Shown here in pieces: positions 15,877-25,067 of a stretch of 64,000 nt of DNA. The position numbers and the translations under genes are program-made. The notes beneath the pieces were generated by a model that saw only the letters and a program-made list of their open reading frames with translations, had not been told where the DNA came from and did no database searches. Source of the DNA: a virus; IMG/VR virus record IMGVR_UViG_3300042330_000433, positions 1-64,000 of that record; one strand, written 5' to 3'. Every line of letters begins with the position of its first letter. Position 1 is the stretch's first letter.

Positions 15877-16734
15877 ATGGGAGAAGTATTAGAAAATAAA
15901 TTTACATTACCAAATGAAACAGTAATTGTAAAATATATTAAAAGAAAAAAAGGAATGGCTTCGGGTGGTCACATTGGTGAAGATCACGTTATTGCAGGGG
16001 GAATGTTAAGTGGTTCTGTTAAGAAATATTCAACGCCTCGTTTAAGAAATGGTGGTTTAGCAAATGTATTAACTAAAGATGAAAAAGATTATCTTGAAAA
16101 TGCAACAGGTTTAAAACTTTCAATTTATGAAGACTTTTGGAAAGAACATCAAGTTTCTTTATTTAAAGATGATAATAAATTGGATCTTAGTAATCCTTTA
16201 GATTACATTTCATATAAAATATTATCATGTTTAAAAGATGATATTTGTTTAAATTGGAATGAAAGAACTCAGAAACAAAGTTATGATTTTGTTATTGTAA
16301 AAGGTGATGAAGAATTTAATGATAAAAAAGTTAAATTTGATGATAAAAAAGAAGCTTTTAAACTGTATGGTAAAATTGAAGATGATAGAGATAAATTGTT
16401 AGGTATATTAAAACTTTTAAGTAACCAAGCAATTTCACCTGATACTCCATTAAACTGGATACAAGGTAAAGTTGAAGAATTCATTGATAGTAAACCAAAA
16501 GCATTTGTTGAATTAATTAAAGATAAACAAATTGAAACTAAATTATTAGTTAAGAATGCAGAAGATAAAGGTGTTATCCTTAAAAAAGGTAATAAGTATT
16601 CTACTGTTGATGGTTTAGATTTATGTGAAAACAGTCAAATTCCAACTTTTGAAAATACAATTGCTTATTTAGATAATCCTAAACATCAAGATGTAAGGGA
16701 TATTATTGAAGCTAAACTTTTAAAACTAAAATAA
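15877..16734 (+). CDS. head-associated structural protein, function unknown (285 aa)
   Basis: 285 residues. The N-terminal 65 residues are rich in Gly and basic (KKGMASGGHIGEDH, IAGGMLSGSVKK). The remainder is helical and charged. Proteins with a similar Gly-rich start occur directly after the capsid gene in Bacteroidota phages, and I take it to be a virion protein by position. It could be a head-completion or auxiliary protein. It comes after the capsid terminator, so it depends on readthrough or a promoter I did not find. Confidence 0.65.
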   Translation: MGEVLENKFTLPNETVIVKYIKRKKGMASGGHIGEDHVIAGGMLSGSVKKYSTPRLRNGGLANVLTKDEKDYLENATGLKLSIYEDFWKEHQVSLFKDDNKLDLSNPLDYISYKILSCLKDDICLNWNERTQKQSYDFVIVKGDEEFNDKKVKFDDKKEAFKLYGKIEDDRDKLLGILKLLSNQAISPDTPLNWIQGKVEEFIDSKPKAFVELIKDKQIETKLLVKNAEDKGVILKKGNKYSTVDGLDLCENSQIPTFENTIAYLDNPKHQDVRDIIEAKLLKLK

Positions 16735-16739
16735 TATAA

Positions 16740-17477
16740 ATGACCGTACAAGAATTTAGAAATGAATTTCAGATCCTCTATGATTCAATAGCAACACAGA
16801 GTGCTCCTAATATAGATGATTATGAATTATCTGTCTATCTTACTAAAGCACAATTAGAAATAGTTAAAAATTATTATGATCCTGCTAGTAATAAAAAACA
16901 GAAAGGTTTTGAAAATTCTGAAAAAAGACGGATTGATTTAAAAGAATTAATTAAAGATTTTGAAACCGATACTGTAATAACTACAGAATTAGGATTGACA
17001 AATGATTCTAAATTTTATAAAATTCCAGACGAAGTATTTTTAATTATATATGAGGCTGTAAAAAGTAAAGTTGGAAGTTGTAATAATTCTAGCAAATTAA
17101 ATGTAATACCTAAAACATACGATGAATTTAATGTTCAGTATGATAATCCATTCAAAAGACCAAATGATTCTAAAGTATGGAGATTAGATATTTCTAAAAT
17201 AGGTGTTGATAAAGTGGTTGAATTAATTACTCCTTATGAAATTGAAGAGTATAAAATGAGATATATAAAATATCCTAAACCAATCATTGTATCAAATTTA
17301 GCAACTACTTTCCCTGGGGAAGGTTTAACCATAGATGGTATTTCTACTTTAACTCAATGTGAATTAGATCAAGAAATACATCGTGAAATATTAGATAGAG
17401 CTGTTGAATTAGCACTAAGAGATTATAAACCATCTAACTTAGAATCAAAAATTCTGTTAGATAATAGAAATGAATAA
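16740..17477 (+). CDS. putative head-tail connector/adaptor protein (245 aa)
   Basis: 245 residues. It starts with a helical segment (QEFRNEFQILYDSIATQSAPNIDDYELSVYLTKAQLEIVKNYY) followed by a mixed alpha/beta body with KPIIVSN and HREILDRAVELALRDYKP near the end. This order (helical bundle, strands, closing helix) is like small ring or adaptor proteins that sit below the portal. The family is not recognised with certainty. Only 5 nt separate it from the gene before, so the two are co-translated. Confidence 0.6.
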   Translation: MTVQEFRNEFQILYDSIATQSAPNIDDYELSVYLTKAQLEIVKNYYDPASNKKQKGFENSEKRRIDLKELIKDFETDTVITTELGLTNDSKFYKIPDEVFLIIYEAVKSKVGSCNNSSKLNVIPKTYDEFNVQYDNPFKRPNDSKVWRLDISKIGVDKVVELITPYEIEEYKMRYIKYPKPIIVSNLATTFPGEGLTIDGISTLTQCELDQEIHREILDRAVELALRDYKPSNLESKILLDNRNE

Positions 17478-17503
17478 ATTAAAAATTAAAATTAAAATAA
17501 ATT

Positions 17504-18526
17504 ATGTACGGACCAAATCAGGTAGGTGAATTAATTATAGGTAACACTGCTGCTAGTGAAGCAACTATTCAAACATTTATTGCTACAGCTGCTGACAAGT
17601 CGCTAAAAGTATTAAGTGATAGTGGAGTTGCAGTTGCAGCAAATGTACCATTTAAATTACTTCAAAAAACAGCAGGTGATGCTGGAAAAGGATTAAACTA
17701 TGAATTTTCAGATGTTATCGATCCAAAATATGTTGATAAAGTAACATTAAAAGCATACGCTCCAGAAGTTCAAAAAACAGTAGCTGTTGTTGGATTTACA
17801 GGAAATGTATTACCTAATACTACTTATGCAGTAAGTATTAGATTATATAATGAAAGTGGCTCATTATCAACTGAAAACTTTGCAATTATTACAGGTTATT
17901 ATGCAACAGGTTCAAGTGTTGCAGGTATTACAGATGTAATCATTAGAGATGGAGTTTTAAACTCATTACGTAAAAATCTTATTCGTAGAGGAGATTTTGA
18001 ATTTGTAACTGCTACTACTGCAGGACCAGTTGGTTTTACAATTGCAGGTAAAGTTCAAAATTACAATCCTGGTAAAATTGATGGTAGAATGATTGAGTTT
18101 GATGTTACTCCAAAAACATATCAAACTTATCAAGACTTAGCACAACCACAACAAAACTTAAATTTGCTTACATCTAGTGTGACTGTTGTTCCATCTATTG
18201 GTTCAGGTACTGCTAAGCAAATAGCTAACTATGAATGGTTTGTTAAAGGAAATAAATATGAAGTTTATAGAACTACTGGTTATCCTGTAGATTTTAATAC
18301 TCCATATTATACAGATCGTAATGGAGTGTATAATGTTATTAACGTAATTTATTACAGTCCACGTAAAGAAACATCTGTTGAAAGACAATACAAAGTATTA
18401 ACTATTGCAGTTAATAAAGGTACAGATACATTAGCAAACAATGCTGCTACAAATACTATTCTAACAAGTATTAGAACAGCTGTTGGTACAAATGCAGTAG
18501 TTCCTGCTAACTTACCAGTAGCATAA
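17504..18526 (+). CDS. abundant virion structural protein, possibly auxiliary capsid (340 aa)
   Basis: 340 residues with a high content of Thr, Val, Ala and Gly and predicted beta-strand repeats, e.g. VAVVGFTGNVLPNTTYAVSI. A helical segment RDGVLNSLRKNLIRRGDFEF lies near 148-167. Codon use and base composition resemble the major capsid gene, which suggests high expression. It is followed at once by a strong terminator. Head decoration or a major tail component are the likeliest roles; I cannot tell them apart from sequence. Confidence 0.6.
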   Translation: MYGPNQVGELIIGNTAASEATIQTFIATAADKSLKVLSDSGVAVAANVPFKLLQKTAGDAGKGLNYEFSDVIDPKYVDKVTLKAYAPEVQKTVAVVGFTGNVLPNTTYAVSIRLYNESGSLSTENFAIITGYYATGSSVAGITDVIIRDGVLNSLRKNLIRRGDFEFVTATTAGPVGFTIAGKVQNYNPGKIDGRMIEFDVTPKTYQTYQDLAQPQQNLNLLTSSVTVVPSIGSGTAKQIANYEWFVKGNKYEVYRTTGYPVDFNTPYYTDRNGVYNVINVIYYSPRKETSVERQYKVLTIAVNKGTDTLANNAATNTILTSIRTAVGTNAVVPANLPVA

Positions 18527-18546
18527 TATTAAAATAAAATTAACCC

Positions 18547-18583
18547 AAAAGAGGACGAGGATTTTTCCTTTTCCTCTTTTTTT
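18547..18583 (+). terminator. rho-independent terminator
   Basis: AAAAGAGGA (18547-18555) pairs with TCCTCTTTT (18572-18580), with further pairing inside, followed by T residues. A GIY-YIG gene starts 15 nt downstream. Confidence 0.8.
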
Positions 18584-18597
18584 ATATCAAAAAATAA

Positions 18598-19176
18598 ATG
18601 GCAATAGTGTATCAACATTTAAAACCAAATGGTCAAGTTTTTTATGTGGGAATAGGTAAAGAAAAATCTAGAGCTTATTCAAAATGTAATAGAAGTAAAT
18701 ATTGGAAAAATTATATAAAAAATTGTGAGTATGAAGTTCAAATATTAAAATCTGATTTAAATTGGAATGATGCTTGTGAATTAGAAAAAATATTAATTTC
18801 ACATTATGGTCGTAAAGATTTAGGAACAGGTTTTTTAATAAATATGACAAATGGTGGTGATGGTACTTATGGTTTAATAATGTCAGAAGAATCAAATATA
18901 AAAAGAAAACTTGCAATGTCAGGTAGAACTTTTACAAAAGAACATGTTCAAAAATTACGAAATAAAAAATTAGGAACTATTCAAACAAAAGAACAAAAAA
19001 TAAATAGAGGTATTTATAAAAGTAAACAAATAATAAATACTAAAACTAATGAAATTTATAATTCAGTATTAGAACTTTCAATAATTTTAAATGTTAAAGT
19101 TAAAACATTACAAAAAAAACTTAATGGACAATTAAAAAATAATACTAATTTTAAATATACTGGAATATGGCTATAA
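18598..19176 (+). CDS. GIY-YIG homing-type endonuclease 2
   Basis: 192 residues. Variant GIY-YIG motifs VYQH and FYVGIGK lie near residues 4-25. They are followed by YWKN, the glutamate helix NWNDACELEKILI and MTNGGDG. NUMOD-like DNA-binding segments fill the second half, with a NUMOD1-like end (IINTKTNEIYNSVLELS). It is very similar to endonuclease 3 (21116-21670), including near-identical DNA over about 94 bases (18730-18823). It starts right after a terminator, and its last codons overlap the start of the next structural gene by 10 nt. Both begin ATGGC(A/T)ATA. Confidence 0.88.
   Translation: MAIVYQHLKPNGQVFYVGIGKEKSRAYSKCNRSKYWKNYIKNCEYEVQILKSDLNWNDACELEKILISHYGRKDLGTGFLINMTNGGDGTYGLIMSEESNIKRKLAMSGRTFTKEHVQKLRNKKLGTIQTKEQKINRGIYKSKQIINTKTNEIYNSVLELSIILNVKVKTLQKKLNGQLKNNTNFKYTGIWL
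18730..18823 (+). repeat. dispersed direct repeat, copy A (inside GIY-YIG gene 2)
   Basis: About 94 bases match 21272-21365 with roughly six differences, including silent and coding positions. It marks recent common descent of the two endonuclease genes. Confidence 0.85.
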
Positions 19177-19748
19177 TAATAAATAATTTTTCTATAATTA
19201 ATAATGGAGAAAATTTAGCAATTGATGTTGAAACAAATGTAGGATTTGAAATTTCTCATATTAATTTATGGAAAATGGATGACTTTAAAGACTATTCTTT
19301 AAAAATTAATTTAGATTATAAATTAGAACAAATAAACAACAGAGAGGTTTTTATTGTATCTGCATCAGAATTAAATATTTCTAAATTTGAAGATATATTA
19401 TTTATTGAAATAGAAAGTACTTATATCGATGAAGAAAGTAATTGTAGTACTTGTCAAGATCCTGCATTAGGAATTACTTATAATTTAGGTGGTTATATTC
19501 AATGCCTTTTAGCTTATTTTTTAGAATCCGGAATTGGAATATGTAAAGATTGTAATGACAATCCTAATAAAAATATTATGATTACAATCAATCTTTTATT
19601 AGATATGGTTGAACATGCTATTGAAGTAGGTTATTATGCACAAGCTATTCAAATGATTCATCAACTAAAAAAATTATGTTCTACTAAACAATGTAAAAAT
19701 TGTGAAACTTTAGAATGTAATTCTTGTAATAAATTTAAACAATATTAA
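19167..19748 (+). CDS. Cys-rich virion protein, function unknown (193 aa)
   Basis: 193 residues. The first 90 look like a beta domain (INNFSIINNGENLAIDVETN). The second half is helical and carries four Cys pairs: CSTC (near 93), CKDC (near 132) and CKNC...CNSC near the end (172-185). They could bind zinc or form disulphides. Position just before the fibre and spike genes suggests a neck, collar or fibre-base component. The family is not recognised. The next gene starts directly after its stop codon. Confidence 0.6.
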   Translation: MAIIINNFSIINNGENLAIDVETNVGFEISHINLWKMDDFKDYSLKINLDYKLEQINNREVFIVSASELNISKFEDILFIEIESTYIDEESNCSTCQDPALGITYNLGGYIQCLLAYFLESGIGICKDCNDNPNKNIMITINLLLDMVEHAIEVGYYAQAIQMIHQLKKLCSTKQCKNCETLECNSCNKFKQY

Positions 19749-19749
19749 T

Positions 19750-20457
19750 ATGTATATAAATGATAAAACACATATTTCTGTTATTATTAAATCACTTAAC
19801 AATATTTATAATCAATCTAAAATATATGGTAAATTAAATGTTGAAGATATTAATTATTTAAATATAATTTATAAATTATTAAATACATGTTATTTAGATT
19901 TATCTGTAGATGAAATTAATACTTTATCAAATTTATATGAAAATATACAATTTCATTCTAAATACATATGTCCTGTTTTAAAATATCCAAAACATATTCA
20001 AACTAAACCAACATTTGTACAAGCTGAAACAAATGATTGTAATAATAATCCTATTACAGATAGAATTTTTTATTGGGAAGATAGAAGATTTTTTGATACT
20101 GATTATAATTTAACAATTGCAACACAAGCTTCAAATACTACATTTTTGTTTGCTCAAGATTCTGAAACGTATGATTTTTTTAATGCGGGTTATGAATGGC
20201 CTCTTGAATCAGGTGATACTAGAGTAATGTGTATTAACATTTATGATATACCACAAACTAATCAATATAAGCTATATAATGAATTTGAGCAAGATGTAAC
20301 AAATTCATTTTATTATCATTATATAACACAAACAAATTCTATACTTTACATTGGTAAAATTGATGTAAATGCTTTAGAATATATTAAAATAAAAAAAATA
20401 GAATCAATTCAACCTCAAAGTATTTTTAATAATACTTTTAATAACATATTTATATAA
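19750..20457 (+). CDS. tail/collar structural protein, function unknown (235 aa)
   Basis: 235 residues. A helical first third is followed by a beta-rich region (FYWEDRRFFDTDYNLTIATQ and on), which suggests a helical anchor with a beta domain, as in fibre-base proteins. It overlaps the fibre gene by one base (TAATG). Not recognised at family level. Confidence 0.6.
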   Translation: MYINDKTHISVIIKSLNNIYNQSKIYGKLNVEDINYLNIIYKLLNTCYLDLSVDEINTLSNLYENIQFHSKYICPVLKYPKHIQTKPTFVQAETNDCNNNPITDRIFYWEDRRFFDTDYNLTIATQASNTTFLFAQDSETYDFFNAGYEWPLESGDTRVMCINIYDIPQTNQYKLYNEFEQDVTNSFYYHYITQTNSILYIGKIDVNALEYIKIKKIESIQPQSIFNNTFNNIFI

Positions 20458-21095
20458 TGCCTACAAACATTCAATTAAAACAAAGTATTGATACAGATGT
20501 GACAAATAAAACATCACCTGCTAGTATTAGTCCTACAAATGTTGGAATATCTATTAAATCAGCAATAGATTATACAGATCAACAAGATTTATTAAAAGAA
20601 GCATTGTTAAATAAATCAATTAATGTAATAACAGACGGTGCCAGTAATACTAAATATCCTAGTGTAAAAGCAATAAAAGATTATGTTGATAATAATTTAA
20701 GTACTGTTAAAGTATTAAAAACAACTATAACAAGTGCTGAAATATTAAATATATTTTCAGCACCTAAAGTTATAGTACCAGCTATTGCTGGAAAAATAAT
20801 TATTCCTACTCATATATGTATTGTTATTGATTTTAACAATACTCAATACTCAGATGTAGGAGGTTCTTGGAAAATTAGATATGGTAGTGGAAATACTGCA
20901 ATATCTACAGTAATTAATTATTTAGGTTCTGCAACATATGATCAAGAAGTATTACAAACTTTATTTTATTCATCTTTTACAACAAGTGGTTCTTTTATTA
21001 ATTCGCCAATATTATTAACTACAACAGGTAATAATCCAATAGGAGGAAACAGCGGAATTAATGTTTATGTAACTTACACAGAAATAACCTTATAA
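20457..21095 (+). CDS. tail fibre protein (212 aa)
   Basis: 212 residues. The N-terminal part contains the module NVITDGASNTKYPSVKAIKDYVD (about 56-78), which I recognise from tail fibre proteins of Bacteroidota phages, where it links to the trunk. The C-terminal half is beta-rich, with Thr, Ser and Gly (SSFTTSGSFINSPILLTTTGNN), like a small receptor-binding head. The spike gene follows, but a mobile GIY-YIG gene now lies between them. Confidence 0.75.
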   Translation: MPTNIQLKQSIDTDVTNKTSPASISPTNVGISIKSAIDYTDQQDLLKEALLNKSINVITDGASNTKYPSVKAIKDYVDNNLSTVKVLKTTITSAEILNIFSAPKVIVPAIAGKIIIPTHICIVIDFNNTQYSDVGGSWKIRYGSGNTAISTVINYLGSATYDQEVLQTLFYSSFTTSGSFINSPILLTTTGNNPIGGNSGINVYVTYTEITL

Positions 21096-21115
21096 TTAAA
21101 AAAAATATTTAAATA

Positions 21116-21670
21116 ATGATAAATTGCAACGAAATACAATCTATTGTATTATATCAACACATAAGATTAGATAAAAATAAAGTATTTTATATTGGTATTG
21201 GTAAGAAAAAAAGAGCATACGATAAAATAACTAGAAATAAATATTGGAAAAATATTGTTAATAAAACTCAATATGAAGTTCAAATATTAAAATCTGATTT
21301 AACTTGGAATGATGCTTGTGAATTAGAAAAAATATTAATTGATTATTATGGTCGTAAAGATTTAAATACTGGAATCTTGTGTAATATGACAAATGGTGGA
21401 GAAGGACGATTTAATTCAAGAAATTCAAATGAATCTATAGAAAAAACTAGATTATCACATGTTGGTAAAATAGTTTCAGAAGAAACAAAATTAAAAATGT
21501 CTAAATCCAGTTATAAAAATAAAAAAGTTATAGATACTATTACTAATATAGAATATAGATCTGCAAAAGAAGTGTCTGATTTGTTTAATATAAATCAAAA
21601 TACATTAAGATGTTATTTAATAGGCACTAGAAAAAATAAAACAACCTTTAAATATATAAACAATGATTAA
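21116..21670 (+). CDS. GIY-YIG homing-type endonuclease 3
   Basis: 184 residues. LYQH and FYIGIGKKK form the variant GIY-YIG pair. YWKN, TWNDACELEKILI and MTNGGEG follow as in endonuclease 2, then NUMOD-like repeats and a NUMOD1-like end. The first nine codons (MINCNEIQS) are not part of the domain and nearly copy the start of the downstream spike gene (MINCSEIQQ). This suggests that the endonuclease gene entered at the start of the spike gene and kept its old translation start. Confidence 0.88.
   Translation: MINCNEIQSIVLYQHIRLDKNKVFYIGIGKKKRAYDKITRNKYWKNIVNKTQYEVQILKSDLTWNDACELEKILIDYYGRKDLNTGILCNMTNGGEGRFNSRNSNESIEKTRLSHVGKIVSEETKLKMSKSSYKNKKVIDTITNIEYRSAKEVSDLFNINQNTLRCYLIGTRKNKTTFKYINND
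21272..21365 (+). repeat. dispersed direct repeat, copy B (inside GIY-YIG gene 3)
   Basis: Partner of 18730-18823. About 94 bases with only a few differences, concentrated near the Ser-His/Asp-Tyr codons after the glutamate helix. Confidence 0.85.
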
Positions 21671-24341
21671 TTGTTCAGAAATACAACAAAATATAAATGC
21701 ATTACTGATAGCATTTGCAGATTGTAACAAAATAAAAAATTCAGATTTAACTACTTTAGTAGAATTAATACAAGCTTTAAATGACTGTGATTCTTCAGGG
21801 AGTTTAGAACAAGATAATAAATTTGTAATAATTAATTATACATTAGCTCAAATAGGAGCTACTTCTTTTGAAGATGATATTGAAACATTATTAGCTGAAT
21901 ATATTGTATTACAAAACATTGAAGTTAATGAAATACAATTATATATATTTAAAATACAAGATGGTTTAAATAACCAAATATATATTTTAAATAATAAAGG
22001 TAAAGGTGAACTTAATGATATTAATAATGATGATTTGTTTTTATTAGTAAACGACACTAATAGAAGTAATTATATCAAATCTAATGAAAGTTTAGCTTTA
22101 GCTCAAAGAGTAGATAATACTTTATATGGTATTTTAGACCAATACACAGGAGAAGAAATTACTTTAGAAAAAACCACTAATACTAATGACGCTGATGGTA
22201 TTATTTATTTTGATTTAGGAGCTGAAAAATTTAAAAGAGTTTTTACTTTTTTAAATGTAAAATGGTTTGGTGCAAAAGGAGATGGTGTTACTGATGATAC
22301 AATTGCTTTTAGAAATGCTAATTCAACAGCCTACAATTTTAATGGAGTAAATTCAAATCAAAATCCAAATATTGTAGTTAGGACTTCAATTAGTTTAATT
22401 ATACCTAGTGGAGTTTATATTGTAAAAGGAGATAGGATATTAGGTTCTCCTTTAGAAAAAGATGATACCGCTATTTTTGATAATAGAATTGCATTTAACT
22501 TAATATCTGATTCAGCTACTATAAAATGGGATATTTTAAATTCTTCGGATGTATTATTTAATTTTGATGGAACAATAGATAATCCATTTGTAAAAGGATT
22601 AAATATACTAACAACATCTGAAAGCAATACAATTGAAGTTGGAGGTACTATTTTTAATTTTTATAGCAATACATCTCCAGGAGAAAGCGGAGCTTCTAAA
22701 AGTCATTTTGAGGATGTTTACGTTTTGAGTGGTTTAGCAACATCTAATCCTAGTTTTGCTACTAAACCAGAAGTGATTTTTAATATTACAGGAAACACTC
22801 AAGCCGACCAGGGTTTGATTTTAAACTGTAGGTTTTCTTATTTTAAAACTTTTTTTAAGTGCGAAAATCAAGAAGCTGTTAGTTGGAGTGTTTATAATTC
22901 TGGTTTTTTTGGAGGTGGAGTTCCTAATTGCATTTATTTTGATTTTGAAGCAATGGGAGATAGCTTTAATGTTTCTAATTGTTCTTTTAGTGTTTCTACA
23001 GATGAAATATTGTTAAAAACAAGAGCTAAAATTGTAGGAGGTATTTCTACTCAAACAGGAGGTTTTGGATTTAATTTTGATAATAATAGAATTGAGATAT
23101 ATGGGGATGCTGATGATTCTTGGTTTTTAACTGACATGGATTTTGGTAGATTGAATTTTAGAAATACCAATTTTCTTTTAGGTTCTGGAACGGCTGTTAA
23201 AACAATAATTTCTACTTTTGGACAAGCAAGTGTTAATTTTGAAAATACAATATTTAACGAGGCTGAATTTAGAATGCCTATATTAACAACGCCTTATATA
23301 ACTGGAAATTCTTTATCTTATGGTGGTGTTTTTCAAAATTGTGCTTTTTTAAATGATTTGGTAGAATTTAAGTATTATGATGGAACAACTATTTATCCTT
23401 TAAAAGATATTTTAATATCAGATTTATTATATAGAAGTGTATTAGTTAAAAATTGTCATTATTATAGCGGAAATGGTTTTTTAAATTTTGAAATATCAAA
23501 TAACAATGAATTTTTAGACATTGCACCAAAAAATAATGAAATTATTTCTTTATCTAAAAACGGAGTGGCACTTACTAATACTTTTATTTTACCTCCTTAT
23601 CAAATATTAAAAAATATAAGCATTTCAATAGGAATACTCCCTTCTACTTTTGACAAGTTTAGAATTTATTTTGGAGATAAGACTATTTATAATAATTATA
23701 TAGATGTGGATAATCCAAGACCAGGAGAAGTTAAGTCTAATTTAGTTTTGTTTTCGGGGATGGCTACAGTTTTTACGAAAAACTTAAATCACCAATCTAT
23801 AACTGTTTATGCTTTAGATTCAGGAGTAGAAGCAGGTGCGTTAATATCGTCTTTAACAATTGAATACGAAGCTATTGATTGTAATTTATTAGGAATAGCA
23901 GATAACGATGATGTTATAATAGTTAATCAAAACACAAAAGAATTTTCAATACCTTTATTCTCAAAAGGATTTACAGCAACAGGTTCAAATAGCTATAATG
24001 GTAGTTTAAACTTTAATTTTTTTAATTTTATAACTGATGATTTAGCTTACTATGGAGGTGGAGCTGTAAGACAGTTTTCCGTAGATCCTAACGGTAATGG
24101 AATGTTTAATGGAAAAGTTTCTGGAGCAGCCGCAACTGCTTCAAATGATTTTATAAATTTAGGTCAACTAACTGCTGTAAACACAACTACTTCTTTATTG
24201 AGTTTAGCTACATTAAACGCTACTTATCCAGCAGCATTTTCAGGATTTGAAGTGCATTGTAGATTGATTTCTACTGGTCCAATAATTTATAAAAAAGATG
24301 TAAGTGGATGGTTAGAAATAAAACCAACTATTGTTGTGTAA
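21663..24341 (+). CDS. tail spike with pectate-lyase-like beta-helix
   Basis: 892 residues. A helical N-terminal domain (1-150) probably anchors it to the tail. The motif VKWFGAKGDGVTDDTIAFRNA (about 199-219) is the classic opening of pectate-lyase-like beta-helix spikes that bind or cut surface polysaccharide. The following 400 residues show the short strand repeats of such a helix (FENTIFNEAEFRM, FQNCAFLND). The C-terminal part (about 790-892) resembles a small trimerisation or receptor domain and ends WLEIKPTIVV. Base composition in 22200-24300 looks different from the flanks, with more G runs and more Phe and Gly codons, in line with exchange of receptor-binding modules between phages. 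Confidence 0.85.
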   Translation: MINCSEIQQNINALLIAFADCNKIKNSDLTTLVELIQALNDCDSSGSLEQDNKFVIINYTLAQIGATSFEDDIETLLAEYIVLQNIEVNEIQLYIFKIQDGLNNQIYILNNKGKGELNDINNDDLFLLVNDTNRSNYIKSNESLALAQRVDNTLYGILDQYTGEEITLEKTTNTNDADGIIYFDLGAEKFKRVFTFLNVKWFGAKGDGVTDDTIAFRNANSTAYNFNGVNSNQNPNIVVRTSISLIIPSGVYIVKGDRILGSPLEKDDTAIFDNRIAFNLISDSATIKWDILNSSDVLFNFDGTIDNPFVKGLNILTTSESNTIEVGGTIFNFYSNTSPGESGASKSHFEDVYVLSGLATSNPSFATKPEVIFNITGNTQADQGLILNCRFSYFKTFFKCENQEAVSWSVYNSGFFGGGVPNCIYFDFEAMGDSFNVSNCSFSVSTDEILLKTRAKIVGGISTQTGGFGFNFDNNRIEIYGDADDSWFLTDMDFGRLNFRNTNFLLGSGTAVKTIISTFGQASVNFENTIFNEAEFRMPILTTPYITGNSLSYGGVFQNCAFLNDLVEFKYYDGTTIYPLKDILISDLLYRSVLVKNCHYYSGNGFLNFEISNNNEFLDIAPKNNEIISLSKNGVALTNTFILPPYQILKNISISIGILPSTFDKFRIYFGDKTIYNNYIDVDNPRPGEVKSNLVLFSGMATVFTKNLNHQSITVYALDSGVEAGALISSLTIEYEAIDCNLLGIADNDDVIIVNQNTKEFSIPLFSKGFTATGSNSYNGSLNFNFFNFITDDLAYYGGGAVRQFSVDPNGNGMFNGKVSGAAATASNDFINLGQLTAVNTTTSLLSLATLNATYPAAFSGFEVHCRLISTGPIIYKKDVSGWLEIKPTIVV

Positions 24342-24363
24342 TTAATTATTAATAAATATAAAA

Positions 24364-24477
24364 ATGGCAAATGCAATTTTCAACTTTTTTAAAACTAAAA
24401 TAATAGATGAAAATAATTTAGTATCTATTGGTAAACCATCTATAATAAATGTATTAGTGCAAGAAATAACACTATAA
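24364..24477 (+). CDS. very small protein (37 aa) between spike and lysis genes
   Basis: ATG 24364, stop TAA 24475. The product starts MANAIFNFFKTK and ends VLVQEITL. The end is similar in character to the last residues of the fibre protein (YTEITL), so it may be a remnant or a tiny fibre partner. It fills most of an otherwise empty gap of 167 bases and has an A-rich leader like its neighbours. Not recognised. Confidence 0.45.
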   Translation: MANAIFNFFKTKIIDENNLVSIGKPSIINVLVQEITL

Positions 24478-24508
24478 AATAATTAATAAACTAACTAAAA
24501 CAATAAGA

Positions 24509-24880
24509 ATGATAGATAGCGGAGATGCTAAGGATATCGCAATTAAAGTTATTGATACAGAACCTAAGAATAGATCTTGGGTTCTGTCTTTAATATTAAT
24601 GGTAATAATGGCTACAGGTAATTTCTTTTTTTATTCAAGAGCTAATAAAGCTGAAGAAAGAGAAAATGAAGTAAAAAGAGAATTATCAATCCAAAAAGCA
24701 TTAAACCTTTCAGATAGTAAAGATTGTTTAAAAGCAATCAGAGAAGCTGAAAAAAATAAAGAAATTGAAAACAAAGCTGAATTAGATAATCTTAGAGATA
24801 ACTACAATAAAGAACTAAAAGAAAAAGCTGATAAATTAGAAAAAGATTTAAATAGAATACGTAAAAAATTAGAAGAATGA
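24509..24880 (+). CDS. inner-membrane spanin-like protein (i-spanin candidate)
   Basis: 123 residues. A short cytoplasmic start, one membrane segment (about 23-43, WVLSLILMVIMATGNFFFY), then a long charged coiled coil (about 46-123, rich in Lys, Glu and Asn). This is the layout of lambda Rz. The next gene overlaps its stop (ATGA) and has a signal sequence, as in Rz/Rz1 pairs, and the endolysin follows. A holin role is less likely because of the long soluble helix. The role is inferred from topology and neighbours. Confidence 0.6.
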   Translation: MIDSGDAKDIAIKVIDTEPKNRSWVLSLILMVIMATGNFFFYSRANKAEERENEVKRELSIQKALNLSDSKDCLKAIREAEKNKEIENKAELDNLRDNYNKELKEKADKLEKDLNRIRKKLEE

Positions 24881-25065
24881 AGAAATTAGAATTAATATTT
24901 GTTTCATTTATTTTTTTAATATGTACAAGTTATAATCAAGATACTAAATTAACACTAGATGAAGAAACTTTACAAATTAAAGAAAGTTTAGATAAAACAG
25001 AAAAAGGATTAATTGAAATTGAAAAAATTTTAAATGATCCTTATTACAAACATAAAATTAAATAA
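24877..25065 (+). CDS. small secreted or lipoprotein-like spanin partner (62 aa)
   Basis: 62 residues. N-terminal signal-like segment ([17 protein letters not shown]) with a Cys at position 16 that could be lipidated, although FLIC is a weak lipobox. The mature part is a short charged helix. It overlaps the previous gene by four bases (ATGA). It could be an o-spanin that links to the outer membrane. Confidence 0.5.
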   Translation: MKKLELIFVSFIFLICTSYNQDTKLTLDEETLQIKESLDKTEKGLIEIEKILNDPYYKHKIK

Positions 25066-25067
25066 TT

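Noticed and set aside
24364-24477. A holin gene in the gap before the spanin-like pair
   Set aside because: The 37-residue frame has no membrane segment. No clear holin was found in the window; the 123- and 200-residue membrane proteins are the only candidates.
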